Position numbers and translations under genes: made by a program. A stretch of DNA of 64,000 bases from Chryseobacterium scophthalmum (GTDB lineage Bacteria > Bacteroidota > Bacteroidia > Flavobacteriales > Weeksellaceae), in NCBI RefSeq assembly GCF_900143185.1, contig NZ_FSRQ01000001.1, forward strand, positions 1,178,001-1,242,000, given 5' to 3'. Under the pieces are notes generated by a model. The model made no database searches. It was given only the letters and a program-made list of their open reading frames with translations, and was not told where the DNA came from. The stretch's first letter is position 1. Each line of letters begins with the position of its first letter. Shown piece by piece: positions 1 to 8,460 of this stretch.

Positions 1-590
1 TAGGTTTGCGGTAAAATTGCAGATGCTTCAGTTAAATCTTTTACAATAAATGCATATACCTCTGCAGCGGTATTTCTTGGTTGATTAATATAATCAGCTT
101 GTATTCCATCAAAAATAGGAACACCGCCATATATTCTTACCAAATTAAAATAGAAATAAGCTCTTAACATTTTGGCTTCTGCAATCAATCTTGTTTTAAG
201 AGCTGTATCCATATTAATGTTCGGAACATTGGTAATAACCTGGTTGGCTCTTTGAACAGCTTGCCATTGCCCAGTCCAGTAACCATTAATTCCGTCATCA
301 CTCGTTGTAAAAGAAAAATTATCATACGCATTGATAAAAGATGCATCACCAGGATTTGATCCTTTTTCAACATCATCACCCGTTACTCCATAAACAAATT
401 GTGCAGGAAAACCAGAGTTTTCCCAACTTCTTAGGAAGCTGTATATAGCATTCGTTGCTTTCATAGCATCAGCTTCTGTTTTATAGAAATCCTCTGCTAC
501 TACTACTCCTTCCGGCTTTATATCAACAAAATCATCATTACAGCTAACAAATAATGAAAGTATTGAGATTGTTAAAAATATTTTTTTCAT
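1..590 (-). CDS. RagB/SusD family outer-membrane nutrient-binding lipoprotein (3' end cut by window)
   Basis: About 196 codons are visible from ATG at 588-590, running off the left edge. It starts with a lipoprotein signal ending LFVSC, lipid cysteine at residue 17, then a SusD-like N-terminal region with EDFYKTEADA, FLRSWENSGF and a helical TPR-like part with MLRAYFYFNLVRIYGG. SusD proteins sit on the cell surface as a lid over a SusC channel and capture glycans or peptides. It follows the SusC gene after a 10-bp gap, so the two should be one transcript. The substrate cannot be told, because no enzyme gene is visible beside the pair; neighbours beyond the left edge are unseen. Confidence 0.9.
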   Translation of the reverse strand, partial: MKKIFLTISILSLFVSCNDDFVDIKPEGVVVAEDFYKTEADAMKATNAIYSFLRSWENSGFPAQFVYGVTGDDVEKGSNPGDASFINAYDNFSFTTSDDGINGYWTGQWQAVQRANQVITNVPNINMDTALKTRLIAEAKMLRAYFYFNLVRIYGGVPIFDGIQADYINQPRNTAAEVYAFIVKDLTEASAILPQT

Positions 591-600
591 GACTTTTTAA

Positions 601-3435
601 TTAAAATGTTAAATTCATACCCATTGTATAAATAGCAGAAATTGGATAAATATTATTATCAATACCCATTTGTACCCTGTCTGTATTGTTAATTTCAGGA
701 GAGAATCCGTTATACTTGAAAATTGTTAATGGGTTTTGTGCACTTAGATATATTCTCAGTTTTTTAACTGATAAAGATTGAGCTAATGATGAAGGCAAAT
801 TATATCCTACCTGAATATTTCTGATTCTAAAATAGCTACCATCTTCTACATAAAAGCTACTTGGTAAAATAACAGATTGGTTGGAAGTAATCATAGAATT
901 GGTGTTTGAAGTACCTGCACCTGTCCATCTGTTATTATACATATCAAGATCCCAACTTTCATTACCATAACGTTGCTCACGGTTATAATTATAAATTTTA
1001 TTACCAAAAACACCTTGGAAATCAATTCCAAAATCAATTGAATGAACTGTCAAGTTTACTCCAAATCCATAAGTTCCTTTAGGAATGGGGCTACCTAAGA
1101 AAGTTTTATCTCTGGTATCAATTACTCCATTTCCATCAAGATCCGTAAACTTGAACCATCCTGCCTTAGCTCCGTTCTGCCCGGATGCAGCAGCTTCAGC
1201 ATCAGTTTGGAATACGCCTGCAACTTCGTATCCATAGTAAGAACTAACAGCTTGCCCAGCTTGTAATCTTACAATTGAATTACCAAATAAACTAGCTCCG
1301 GTTTCTAAGAATGAATCTTGATAAACGTTTGTGATCTCATTTTTAAGAGTTGTGAAGTTACCATAAACCCCAAGTTTAACACCTTCACTAAGATTTGCAT
1401 TATAATTTACAGATACCTCAAAACCTTTATTTCTAAAAGAGTAAGCATTAGTGATATAATCATATGGATTACTAGCTCCGGAAATCGTAGCTTGATTAAC
1501 TGCATAAACTATATCTTTTGATTCTTTGTTATAATAAGTTCCCTCAACTTTTAATTTATTATTTAAAAATGCCATCTCAACGCCAAAATCTGAACCCGTT
1601 GTTGTTTCCCAACCAATTGACGGATCAATCACTCTGTCAACCGTTCCTGCTGGATATCCAGTGTTACCATAATATACACCTCCACCAATATTAGTTACAA
1701 TCGGAGAAAAATCTCTTTTAACTCTCGGGTTACCTAATTTACCCCAGCTTGCTCTCAATTTCAACAAATCAAAAACATTCTGCTCACTCATAAAACCTTC
1801 TTTTGAAACTACCCAACCCACACTTACTGCAGGAAAAGTTTTATATCTGTCTGTTGATATTTGCGAACTTGCATCTCTACGTACAGAGGCATTTAAAAGA
1901 TACTTACCGGCATAGTCATAATTTATCCTTCCAAAAAAAGACTCTATTCTTTGCTGATCTTGTGTAGCTGCTGGTCTACCATCAGTAACTGCAGCAGCGG
2001 TATCATGATAATTAAAAATATCAGTACCATTACCAATATTTAGAGAACCATTGGTACCGTCATATTTTACATTTTTAGCAGTCCATACATCTTCTGATCT
2101 AGAGTCTCTAATTCTGGAAAAACCAGCTAGTAATTCCAAATTATGATTCCCAAAATCTTTTTTCCAAGTAATAGTGTTATCCCAGACATAGTTTCTATAT
2201 CTGTTATCTCTAGTTATTAGTGTTGATTGTTTTTGGCTACTAACAGGAACATAAAGTAATGTTGGTGTATATTCATACTGGCTCGGGCTATAATTATCGG
2301 TGGTATAACTACTTCTAAAAGAAAAGTCTTTCAAAAATTTAATTTCTGCCCAAACATTATTAAGCAATCTTTCCTGTCTTACTTGAGAACGATAAAGATC
2401 AAGCTTTGCCCTTGGATTAGGAACATTTATTAATGTAATATACTGATAATTTCCAGTAGCAGGATTCATTACATCATAAACAGGTGGTGCATTACGTGCA
2501 TCCAATAAAGGATTTTGTGCTACATCAGTACGGGTTTTGGAGAATGAAAAATTATTTCCAACTGTGATATTATCTGTAACCTTATAACTAAGATTTAACT
2601 TGGTATTAAACCTATTAAAACCACTTCCAGAATTAATTCCTTGACCGGCAGCTAAATTCCCTTCATCCTGAAGATAACCTACACTACCATAATAATTAAG
2701 CTTACCTAGGCTTCCAGAAGCAGAAAAATCATTAGAATTGATAATGCTTGTACGCAAAATCTCTTTGAACCAATCTGCATTACCAGGATATTGTGCTTTC
2801 GTTATAAAATCAGAAGGTTGAGGATTCAACACATCATTACGCACTTTTTCATTGTATAGCTCAATATACTGATCTCCATTTACCATTTTAGGAACATTCG
2901 TAACCGTTTTAATTCCCAAATAAGAATTAACATTGAAAACCGGTTTCCCTTTCCCTGTTTTAGTTTTAATAATTACAGCACCATTTGCAGCTTTAGCTCC
3001 AAAAATTGCCAAACTTGAAGGATCTTTCAAAACACTCATCGATTCAATATCCTGAGGATTAAGGAAAGAAATATCTTCCGTTAACATTCCATCAACAATG
3101 AAAACTGTGTTACCAGACAAAGACCCAACCCCTCTAATATCTACCCGAGGAGACCCACCTGGTGTACCAGATGTCACAATATTTACCCCAGCCAATTTTC
3201 CTTGTACTGAGTTTAGTGGGTTTGCATTCGGTTTATCTGCTAAATCTTTAGCCGTAACCAAACCAATACTTCCTGTGATGTTTTCTTTTTTTTGTGTACC
3301 ATATCCTATGAGTACAACCTCCTCTATTTTCTGTTCTTTCGCAACAGTATCTTTAGGAGCAACCTGCCCATTGACATTCATCCCAAAATAGAGAACGGCA
3401 ATAAGACAAGAGTACTTTAAATTAGTTTGTTTCAT
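601..3435 (-). CDS. SusC/RagA family TonB-linked outer membrane transporter
   Basis: 944 residues: signal peptide (about 1-24), SusC-type TonB-box region EEVVLIGYGTQKKENITGSI, plug domain with NPLNSVQGKLAGVNI, VDIRGVGSL and FIVDGM, then a long beta-barrel ending in the aromatic residue of MGMNLTF. SusC proteins import large oligomers across the outer membrane using TonB energy. Most SusC proteins carry a carboxypeptidase-D-like beta-sandwich before the plug. Here only about 15 residues separate the signal peptide from the TonB box, so that domain is missing. SusD lies 10 bp downstream. No sigma/anti-sigma pair is visible upstream, so control is probably not of the trans-envelope type. Confidence 0.95.
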   Translation of the reverse strand: MKQTNLKYSCLIAVLYFGMNVNGQVAPKDTVAKEQKIEEVVLIGYGTQKKENITGSIGLVTAKDLADKPNANPLNSVQGKLAGVNIVTSGTPGGSPRVDIRGVGSLSGNTVFIVDGMLTEDISFLNPQDIESMSVLKDPSSLAIFGAKAANGAVIIKTKTGKGKPVFNVNSYLGIKTVTNVPKMVNGDQYIELYNEKVRNDVLNPQPSDFITKAQYPGNADWFKEILRTSIINSNDFSASGSLGKLNYYGSVGYLQDEGNLAAGQGINSGSGFNRFNTKLNLSYKVTDNITVGNNFSFSKTRTDVAQNPLLDARNAPPVYDVMNPATGNYQYITLINVPNPRAKLDLYRSQVRQERLLNNVWAEIKFLKDFSFRSSYTTDNYSPSQYEYTPTLLYVPVSSQKQSTLITRDNRYRNYVWDNTITWKKDFGNHNLELLAGFSRIRDSRSEDVWTAKNVKYDGTNGSLNIGNGTDIFNYHDTAAAVTDGRPAATQDQQRIESFFGRINYDYAGKYLLNASVRRDASSQISTDRYKTFPAVSVGWVVSKEGFMSEQNVFDLLKLRASWGKLGNPRVKRDFSPIVTNIGGGVYYGNTGYPAGTVDRVIDPSIGWETTTGSDFGVEMAFLNNKLKVEGTYYNKESKDIVYAVNQATISGASNPYDYITNAYSFRNKGFEVSVNYNANLSEGVKLGVYGNFTTLKNEITNVYQDSFLETGASLFGNSIVRLQAGQAVSSYYGYEVAGVFQTDAEAAASGQNGAKAGWFKFTDLDGNGVIDTRDKTFLGSPIPKGTYGFGVNLTVHSIDFGIDFQGVFGNKIYNYNREQRYGNESWDLDMYNNRWTGAGTSNTNSMITSNQSVILPSSFYVEDGSYFRIRNIQVGYNLPSSLAQSLSVKKLRIYLSAQNPLTIFKYNGFSPEINNTDRVQMGIDNNIYPISAIYTMGMNLTF

Positions 3436-3461
3436 ATAGTTTAATTTTATCTTGTATAAAT

Positions 3462-3489
3462 CAAATGTGTAAAATAGCTTTTTAGCAAA
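3462..3489 (-). promoter_or_regulatory. Candidate promoter for the SusC/SusD operon
   Basis: Read on the minus strand: TTTG, 16 nt, then CACATTTG, a 7-of-8 match to the Bacteroidota -7 element TAnnTTTG. It lies 27 bp before the SusC start. The spacing is one short of the usual range, so this is tentative. The rest of the 3.44-3.80 kb gap is AT-rich with no other feature I can name. Confidence 0.35.
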
Positions 3490-3798
3490 TTCTATTTTCT
3501 CAAAAGAAGACTTTGGTCAAAAATATAAAAAATATCAACTGATGTTAAATTTAGTTAAATAATTTATTAATTGGTTGTTAATTTGTGAAATATGTTAAAT
3601 AAAACTAAATTTTAATAAATTTCGCAATTAAAAAAAATGATATAAATGAATATTTCACATTGAAGCAAAGGCTATTTTTGGATGAAAATCTCCCAAAAAC
3701 TGCTTTTAATGTCTCAAATCTAAGCAATCGGGATTTTTGCACTAAATAACCTCGTAATTCTCTATACAAAGACTATTCTTTTCAGAAACAAATAAATT

Positions 3799-3829
3799 TT
3801 TGTTAAACACACAATTGTCTTTACCTTTG
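3799..3829 (+). promoter_or_regulatory. Bacteroidota-type promoter for the DUF4197 gene
   Basis: TTTG (3799-3802), 19 nt, then TACCTTTG (3822-3829), a full match to TTTG-N19-TAnnTTTG. It predicts a transcript start near 3836. This lies inside the longest open frame (from 3800) and so shows that translation must begin later, at 3863. Confidence 0.7.
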
Positions 3830-3862
3830 GTGCGTTATTTGAAAATGATAAAAAAATTGACA

Positions 3863-4540
3863 ATGAAAAAATATATTATAGCCGCTGCATTAATCTTCGG
3901 AACTGGTGCAGTGATTACCACAAGTTTAAATTCTTGCTCTACCCTTGCTACTTCAGATTTAGGATTAGCAGTCATTAAAAGAGTATTATTGGGCGGAATC
4001 AACAAAGGAGCGAATATTTACGGCAACAAGGAAGCTTTCTTACAAAACAATTTAGTAGACAAAGCGCTACCTAAAGAGTTGAGAGATATCAATAGTACTT
4101 TAGAAAAAATAGCGCCTTCAATCGTTGCTAAAGAGAGAGAATACATTGCCGAAGCTGCAGTTTACACTGTAGGTATTTCAAAACCAATCTTGGAAACAGC
4201 AGTAAATAGCTTGAATGCACAAGATGTAACCAGAATTATTCAGGGTGAAAAAGGAACAGCCACTTTAATTTTGAAAGAAAAAACTCAGACGCAACTTGTT
4301 GCAGCAATTGCACCAAGAGTTGAGCAGGAACTTAATAAATATGGCATCGTAAAAACCATCAACACTGTATTATCGGGAAGCAATCTTTTGGGAAGTCTTT
4401 TAGGTGGAAATAAAACTAACGTCAACGCAGGTGGATTGAGCATGTTGGCTTCAGAGCAAATTGTAAACGGTCTTTTTAATATCATTGAAGATCATGAGAA
4501 GCAAAACTCGGCGTCGTTGCTTGCGCCATTTGGAAAATAG
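3863..4540 (+). CDS. DUF4197 domain-containing lipoprotein
   Basis: 225 residues from ATG 3863. I chose this start because a good promoter lies at 3799-3829 and because the protein then begins with a clean lipoprotein signal ending SLNSC (lipid Cys 25). The mature part matches the DUF4197 pattern: GINKGANIYG, AFLQNNLVDKALP, an AAVYTVGISKPILETA helix and a glycine-rich LLGSLLGG turn. DUF4197 proteins are envelope proteins of unknown function, widespread in Bacteroidota and Proteobacteria. The DUF493 gene follows after 39 bp, probably on the same transcript. Confidence 0.8.
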   Translation: MKKYIIAAALIFGTGAVITTSLNSCSTLATSDLGLAVIKRVLLGGINKGANIYGNKEAFLQNNLVDKALPKELRDINSTLEKIAPSIVAKEREYIAEAAVYTVGISKPILETAVNSLNAQDVTRIIQGEKGTATLILKEKTQTQLVAAIAPRVEQELNKYGIVKTINTVLSGSNLLGSLLGGNKTNVNAGGLSMLASEQIVNGLFNIIEDHEKQNSASLLAPFGK

Positions 4541-4579
4541 CTCAATTTTCATTAAATTTATATATAATTAAGGAAGAAG

Positions 4580-4885
4580 ATGGAAATATTACAAGGAAAT
4601 GAAAACAAAAATCCTGACGAATTTTATAAATCATTAAAGGAAAAACTAGAAAACAATCATGATTTTCCAGAAGATTATCTGTTTAAATTTATTATTCCGA
4701 CAGATGATGCGAAGCTTACAGAAATTTATAAAGTTTTCGACGGTATAAAGTTTACACTGGGAAACCGCGAAAGCAAGAACGGAAAATATACAGCATGCAA
4801 TATCAATGCTTTTGTTTTGGATGCAGATCAGGTAGTTCGTATTTATAAAGAAGTTGCAACAATAGAAAATGTCATTTTATTGTAA
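4580..4885 (+). CDS. DUF493 (YbeD-like) family protein
   Basis: 101 residues, cytoplasmic, no signal peptide. DYLFKFIIPTDD near residue 32, followed by the alternating alpha/beta pattern, fits the small ACT-like fold of DUF493, whose E. coli member is YbeD. The molecular role is unknown; an allosteric ligand-binding role is usually guessed from the fold. It is the second gene after the DUF4197 lipoprotein and is followed by a strong terminator. Confidence 0.75.
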   Translation: MEILQGNENKNPDEFYKSLKEKLENNHDFPEDYLFKFIIPTDDAKLTEIYKVFDGIKFTLGNRESKNGKYTACNINAFVLDADQVVRIYKEVATIENVILL

Positions 4886-4906
4886 GCTGAATAAAATTCA
4901 AAATAG

Positions 4907-4938
4907 AAAAAGGTTAGTTTATAAGCTAACCTTTTTTA
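4907..4938. terminator. Bidirectional intrinsic terminator between convergent genes
   Basis: Stem AAAAAGGTTAG / CTAACCTTTTT with an 8-nt loop, A-run on one side and T-run on the other, placed between the convergent DUF493 and ArsC-like genes. It can serve both strands. Confidence 0.85.
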
Positions 4939-4958
4939 TTTTTATGTAGATTTAAAAT

Positions 4959-5309
4959 CTATTTTTCTATGAAGAATTTCACATTTTCGAGAGGTCTTCC
5001 CAACATGGCGACCGAACCTTTTATAATGATTGGTCTTTGTATTAGAGAAGGATTTTCAGATAAAATCTGAAGCCACTCTTCTTCAGAATGATCTTTTCCT
5101 GCAAATTTTTCAAGATATAATTTTTCTTCTTTTCTGATGATATGAAAAACACTTTGATTCAGTTTTTTCAAAACCGTTTTCAGTTCCAAAACACTTAAAG
5201 GATCTTCCACAATATTGATAATTTCAAACTGAACACCATTTTCGTCTAAATACTCTAAAACAGCATTAGATTTTGAACAGTTTCCGTTGTGTAAGACCTT
5301 AATCATCAT
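4959..5309 (-). CDS. ArsC family (glutaredoxin-linked arsenate reductase-like) protein
   Basis: 116 residues with the ArsC/Spx thioredoxin-like fold. The active-site loop reads HNGNCSKS with Cys 11, the cysteine that attacks arsenate in true ArsC, and a QRPIII stretch supplies the conserved Arg-Pro before the last strands. No arsenite pump or ArsR regulator is nearby, so a role in arsenic resistance is not supported by context; many such orphan members are of unknown function. The start could be either of two adjacent Met codons. It follows the deoxynucleoside kinase gene after 23 bp on the same strand. Confidence 0.8.
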   Translation of the reverse strand: MMIKVLHNGNCSKSNAVLEYLDENGVQFEIINIVEDPLSVLELKTVLKKLNQSVFHIIRKEEKLYLEKFAGKDHSEEEWLQILSENPSLIQRPIIIKGSVAMLGRPLENVKFFIEK

Positions 5310-5332
5310 AATAAAATTTAAGCTAAATTATT

Positions 5333-5947
5333 TTAAAACAAACCATTCAGTTCAGCATCTATTTTTTCTAAAATAAAGCCGAAATCTTCCGGTTTTTCTA
5401 CAAAATCAAGATTATCAACATCAATAATCAATAGTTTGCCTTCTGTATAATTTGAAATCCATTTTTCGTACTTCTGATTCAGCTTAGAAAGATATTCTAT
5501 ACTGATTGAAGCTTCATATTCCCTTCCTCTTTTATAGATTTTTTTTACCAGATTGGGCACATCAGATTTAAGATAAATAAGCAAATCAGGTGCCGAAACA
5601 AAAGTTTTCATCAAATCAAAAAGCGATGCATAGTTTTTAAAATCTCTATCCGACAAAAGCTTCATATCATTCAGGTTTTCTGCAAAAATATGCGCATCTT
5701 CATAGATCGTACGATCTTGAATAATGTTTTTCCCACTTTCTCTGATCTCTTTTACCTGACGGAATCTGCTGCCCAGAAAATAAATCTGCAGAGCAAAACT
5801 CCACTTACTCATGTCTGCGTAAAAATCTTCCAGATAAGGATTGTGATCTACGTCTTCAAACTGGGCATCCCAACCGTAATGTTTGGCAAGCATCGTCGTT
5901 AAAGTAGTTTTTCCTGCACCAATGTTTCCTGTAACTGCAATATGCAT
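5333..5947 (-). CDS. Deoxynucleoside kinase
   Basis: 204 residues. The P-loop GNIGAGKTT is at residues 7-15, the DRTIYED motif (catalytic/substrate Arg) near 80, and a lid region KRGREYE near 140. This is the dNK fold, which phosphorylates deoxynucleosides with ATP in nucleotide salvage. The substrate (dA/dG or broader) cannot be set by eye. The gene lies between the ArsC-like gene and a secreted protein, all on the minus strand with gaps of 23-33 bp. Length is normal for the short bacterial members. Confidence 0.88.
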   Translation of the reverse strand: MHIAVTGNIGAGKTTLTTMLAKHYGWDAQFEDVDHNPYLEDFYADMSKWSFALQIYFLGSRFRQVKEIRESGKNIIQDRTIYEDAHIFAENLNDMKLLSDRDFKNYASLFDLMKTFVSAPDLLIYLKSDVPNLVKKIYKRGREYEASISIEYLSKLNQKYEKWISNYTEGKLLIIDVDNLDFVEKPEDFGFILEKIDAELNGLF

Positions 5948-5979
5948 ATTTCTGTCTCTTTATTTTGAAATGTTAAAAT

Positions 5980-6885
5980 CTAAAAGCCTAAATCCTGAAT
6001 TTCATCCATTATTTTAAGAATATCTGATTTTTCAGACTTTTCTTTTTCCAATTTTTCGATGGATTTTTCAAGTTCTTTTTTCTGGTTTTCCGCTTCTTTA
6101 AGTTTTTTAATACCAGCGATATCTTCAAGGGTGTAAAGATAGAGTTTGTTGCCTTTTATTTCAAAATATGACAGCGAATTTTTATCCACAATTTGTGCAT
6201 CGGGATCGTCAAAAATTTTGGTTAAACCTTTCTCAGGATTGTACTTGAATATGGTATTTTTAGCAATAATTAAAATCACTTCGTTTTCTCTGCGGAAACG
6301 TTTTGCATTTTCTACAGGAGCTTCAAAGAGTTTTTCGAACTTTAAATTATACACTCTGAACTGATTTTTAGATAAAATATAAACCTTTGTTTCAAAAACC
6401 AAAAGATCAATCACCTCATCGAAACTGGCATCAAAAGGAAAGGAATTGATGGTTGTTTCGTTTCTGAAATTATATTGAAGAAGACGTTTTGTACTTTCAT
6501 CCAGCAACCAAATCTGTTGCAGATCTTCTGCATACGCATGTTTTATAAAGCTGAATTTTTGTTTAAAATCAATCTTCTGAATTTCATTAAGATTTTGATC
6601 TACAAATTTCATTTCCTGTGCATTTTCAGAAAAAAGTGCCACCGTTAAAGGATTTTGTATTTCCTGAACTTTAAACGGAACAGTAAACATCAGTTTGCCT
6701 AATTGTTTTCCCAGAGAATCGTATTTGGTAAAACTGAAATCTTTGTTTCGGTATAGATAGAGGTTTCCGTAATCGTCTGAAAACATATCTTTCGTCTCCT
6801 TAAGCTTTAATGTATCAAAAGGGAGTACTTTCTGCGCAGAAACCGAACAGAAAACCAAAACCAGAAAGAGAGATATTAATTTCAA
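5980..6885 (-). CDS. Secreted protein of unknown function, predicted beta-propeller with C-terminal coiled coil
   Basis: I place the start at TTG 6885, giving a compact signal peptide (LISLFLVLVFCSVSAQ). The longer open frame to TTG 6930 has no ATG and would contain a consensus promoter (6899-6930). The mature protein has repeated strands of the type YLYRNKDFSFTKYDS, IWLLDESTKRLLQYNF and IFKYNPEKGLTKIF, about 40-50 residues apart, as in a WD/NHL-like propeller. It ends in a charged coiled coil (about residues 260-290). I do not recognise a named family. It is probably periplasmic or surface-exposed. It precedes the deoxynucleoside kinase gene by 32 bp. Confidence 0.65.
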   Translation of the reverse strand: MKLISLFLVLVFCSVSAQKVLPFDTLKLKETKDMFSDDYGNLYLYRNKDFSFTKYDSLGKQLGKLMFTVPFKVQEIQNPLTVALFSENAQEMKFVDQNLNEIQKIDFKQKFSFIKHAYAEDLQQIWLLDESTKRLLQYNFRNETTINSFPFDASFDEVIDLLVFETKVYILSKNQFRVYNLKFEKLFEAPVENAKRFRRENEVILIIAKNTIFKYNPEKGLTKIFDDPDAQIVDKNSLSYFEIKGNKLYLYTLEDIAGIKKLKEAENQKKELEKSIEKLEKEKSEKSDILKIMDEIQDLGF

Positions 6886-6898
6886 AAAAACTTTTTTA

Positions 6899-6930
6899 CA
6901 AAGATAGCGCTCCAAAAGGAACGCTACCAA
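6899..6930 (-). promoter_or_regulatory. Promoter for the secreted propeller-like protein
   Basis: On the minus strand TTG, 21 nt, then TATCTTTG (complement of 6899-6906), a full match to TAnnTTTG. The predicted transcript start near 6893 leaves only about 8 nt before the TTG start at 6885. Confidence 0.5.
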
Positions 6931-6976
6931 TTTACATACTTTATTTTATTCAATCTGAACTTGCTTTCAATTTTAA

Positions 6977-8020
6977 CTATTTGATGGCAACTTCATAAAT
7001 TTTCGACCAATTTTTGCCTGTAACCAACATATTATCTCCTTTAAAAGCAATTCCGTTTAAAACATGCTCAGAATCTGCTGTTGGATTTTTTTTCGCATCA
7101 GTATATTGTTCTGCAATTTTTGTAAAATCAAATTTCCCTACCACTTCACCGTTTGCAGGATTAATTTTTAAAATAATAGGTTTGTGCCAAACGTTTGCAT
7201 AGATAAATCCTTTGTAATATTCCAACTCGTTTAATTGGTCATATACTGAAGTATTTCCTGCTACAGAAATATATTTAACCATTTTCGAAGGATCATTTTT
7301 ATCTAAAAAATAAAGATTTTTGGTTCCGTCAGAAGCAATAAGATTTTTCCCGTCATACGTTAAACCCCAACCTTTTACCATCATATCGGGATAAGCAAAT
7401 TCAGAAACCAGGCTTAAAGTACTTTTGTCGTAAACAAATCCTTTTTTGTTTTCCCAAGTCAGCTGATACACTTTATCTCCTGCAATCGTGCTTCCTTCAG
7501 AAAAAACATCATCAGGTTGTTTTGTTTCTTTAATCGGAGTATTTTCTCCAAGTTTATATGTGATTAATCTTGACGAACCATACTGTCCTTCGCTTTCATA
7601 AACTGTATTTCCATCAATCTGGAAACCTTGTGTAAAGTTTTTAGGATCGTGTGGATATTCAGCTATAACTTCATAGTTTAAATTTTGTTCAGGGCTTTTG
7701 CTGTATACATTGATTGTAGCATCCTGATATAAAGTTTCGCCGCCTTTCGTTTTAATATTAAAAGTTACCGCATTATCACCTAATGTAAAATATTTTGGGT
7801 CAACGGTAAGGCTTGTAGATTCTTTTTCGCCAAAACTAATGGTAATGCTTTCTGCATTTTCTAAAACATCTTTGGGAAGATCTAGCTTGTCGCCAAAATG
7901 ATAACCTGTAGTTTCCATCGATGCGTTATAATCAGCCAGAGAAGTCAATATTTTTTCGTCGTTTTTACAAGACATTACCATAAGTAAAGCTGCAAAACCT
8001 ACAATTATCTTATTTTTCAT
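6977..8020 (-). CDS. Glutaminyl-peptide cyclotransferase (glutamine cyclotransferase) lipoprotein
   Basis: 347 residues with a lipoprotein signal ending MVMSC (Cys 18) and an N-terminal beta domain (to about 110). A five-bladed propeller then shows the family motifs FTQGFQ, YESEGQYGSS, FSEGSTI, QLTWEN, GWGLTYDGKNLIASDG, LNELEY, YANVW and VLNGIA. These enzymes convert N-terminal glutamine to pyroglutamate; T9SS bacteria use this on exported proteins whose mature N-terminus is Gln. Several proteins in this window have signal peptides ending in A-Q and could be substrates (inference). Anchored in the envelope. Confidence 0.92.
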   Translation of the reverse strand: MKNKIIVGFAALLMVMSCKNDEKILTSLADYNASMETTGYHFGDKLDLPKDVLENAESITISFGEKESTSLTVDPKYFTLGDNAVTFNIKTKGGETLYQDATINVYSKSPEQNLNYEVIAEYPHDPKNFTQGFQIDGNTVYESEGQYGSSRLITYKLGENTPIKETKQPDDVFSEGSTIAGDKVYQLTWENKKGFVYDKSTLSLVSEFAYPDMMVKGWGLTYDGKNLIASDGTKNLYFLDKNDPSKMVKYISVAGNTSVYDQLNELEYYKGFIYANVWHKPIILKINPANGEVVGKFDFTKIAEQYTDAKKNPTADSEHVLNGIAFKGDNMLVTGKNWSKIYEVAIK

Positions 8021-8056
8021 TTTTTATTTCTAAAATTTCACCAAAAATAGCAAATT

Positions 8057-8437
8057 TTATTCCGCTCTGCTAATTTCTGACGCAGGTTGAGCAAATTGCA
8101 GAATATATCCGTTGTTATCATAGATAGCAAACTCTCTCATTCCCCATTCAAAGGTTTCAATTTCGTAGCAGATATTGGTTTTGATTTTTAAATCTTCCCA
8201 TGCCTCATCTACATTTTCAACATTAAAATAAAACGAACCGGAAAAACCGATGCTGCTTATTTTCTCATGTTGATTGGGTTTTGAGATCATCATCTGAATA
8301 CCATCTTTTTGCAAAGAAGCCCATTGCCAATCGTCGTTTCTTTCATTTAAAGAAAATCCCAGAATATGAAGATAAAAACCGATGGTTTCATCTAAATTTT
8401 CAGTCCATAAAATGGGTTGTAGAGATTTGAATTTCAT
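8057..8437 (-). CDS. VOC family (glyoxalase/bleomycin-resistance-like) protein
   Basis: 126 residues, cytoplasmic. The single VOC domain shows paired beta-alpha-beta-beta-beta units: LQPILWTENLDETIGFYLHILGF at the N-terminus (split helix and strand), FYFNVENVDEAWEDL in the middle and REFAIYDNNGYILQFAQP at the end. The substrate is unknown; members range from dioxygenases to antibiotic-binding proteins. It lies 23 bp after the antiporter gene on the same strand. Confidence 0.8.
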   Translation of the reverse strand: MKFKSLQPILWTENLDETIGFYLHILGFSLNERNDDWQWASLQKDGIQMMISKPNQHEKISSIGFSGSFYFNVENVDEAWEDLKIKTNICYEIETFEWGMREFAIYDNNGYILQFAQPASEISRAE

Positions 8438-8460
8438 ATTAATTTAATTTTTAAATTAAT

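Noticed and set aside
4959..5309. Arsenic resistance operon
   Set aside because: Only a lone ArsC-like gene; no arsR, arsB or acr3 nearby.
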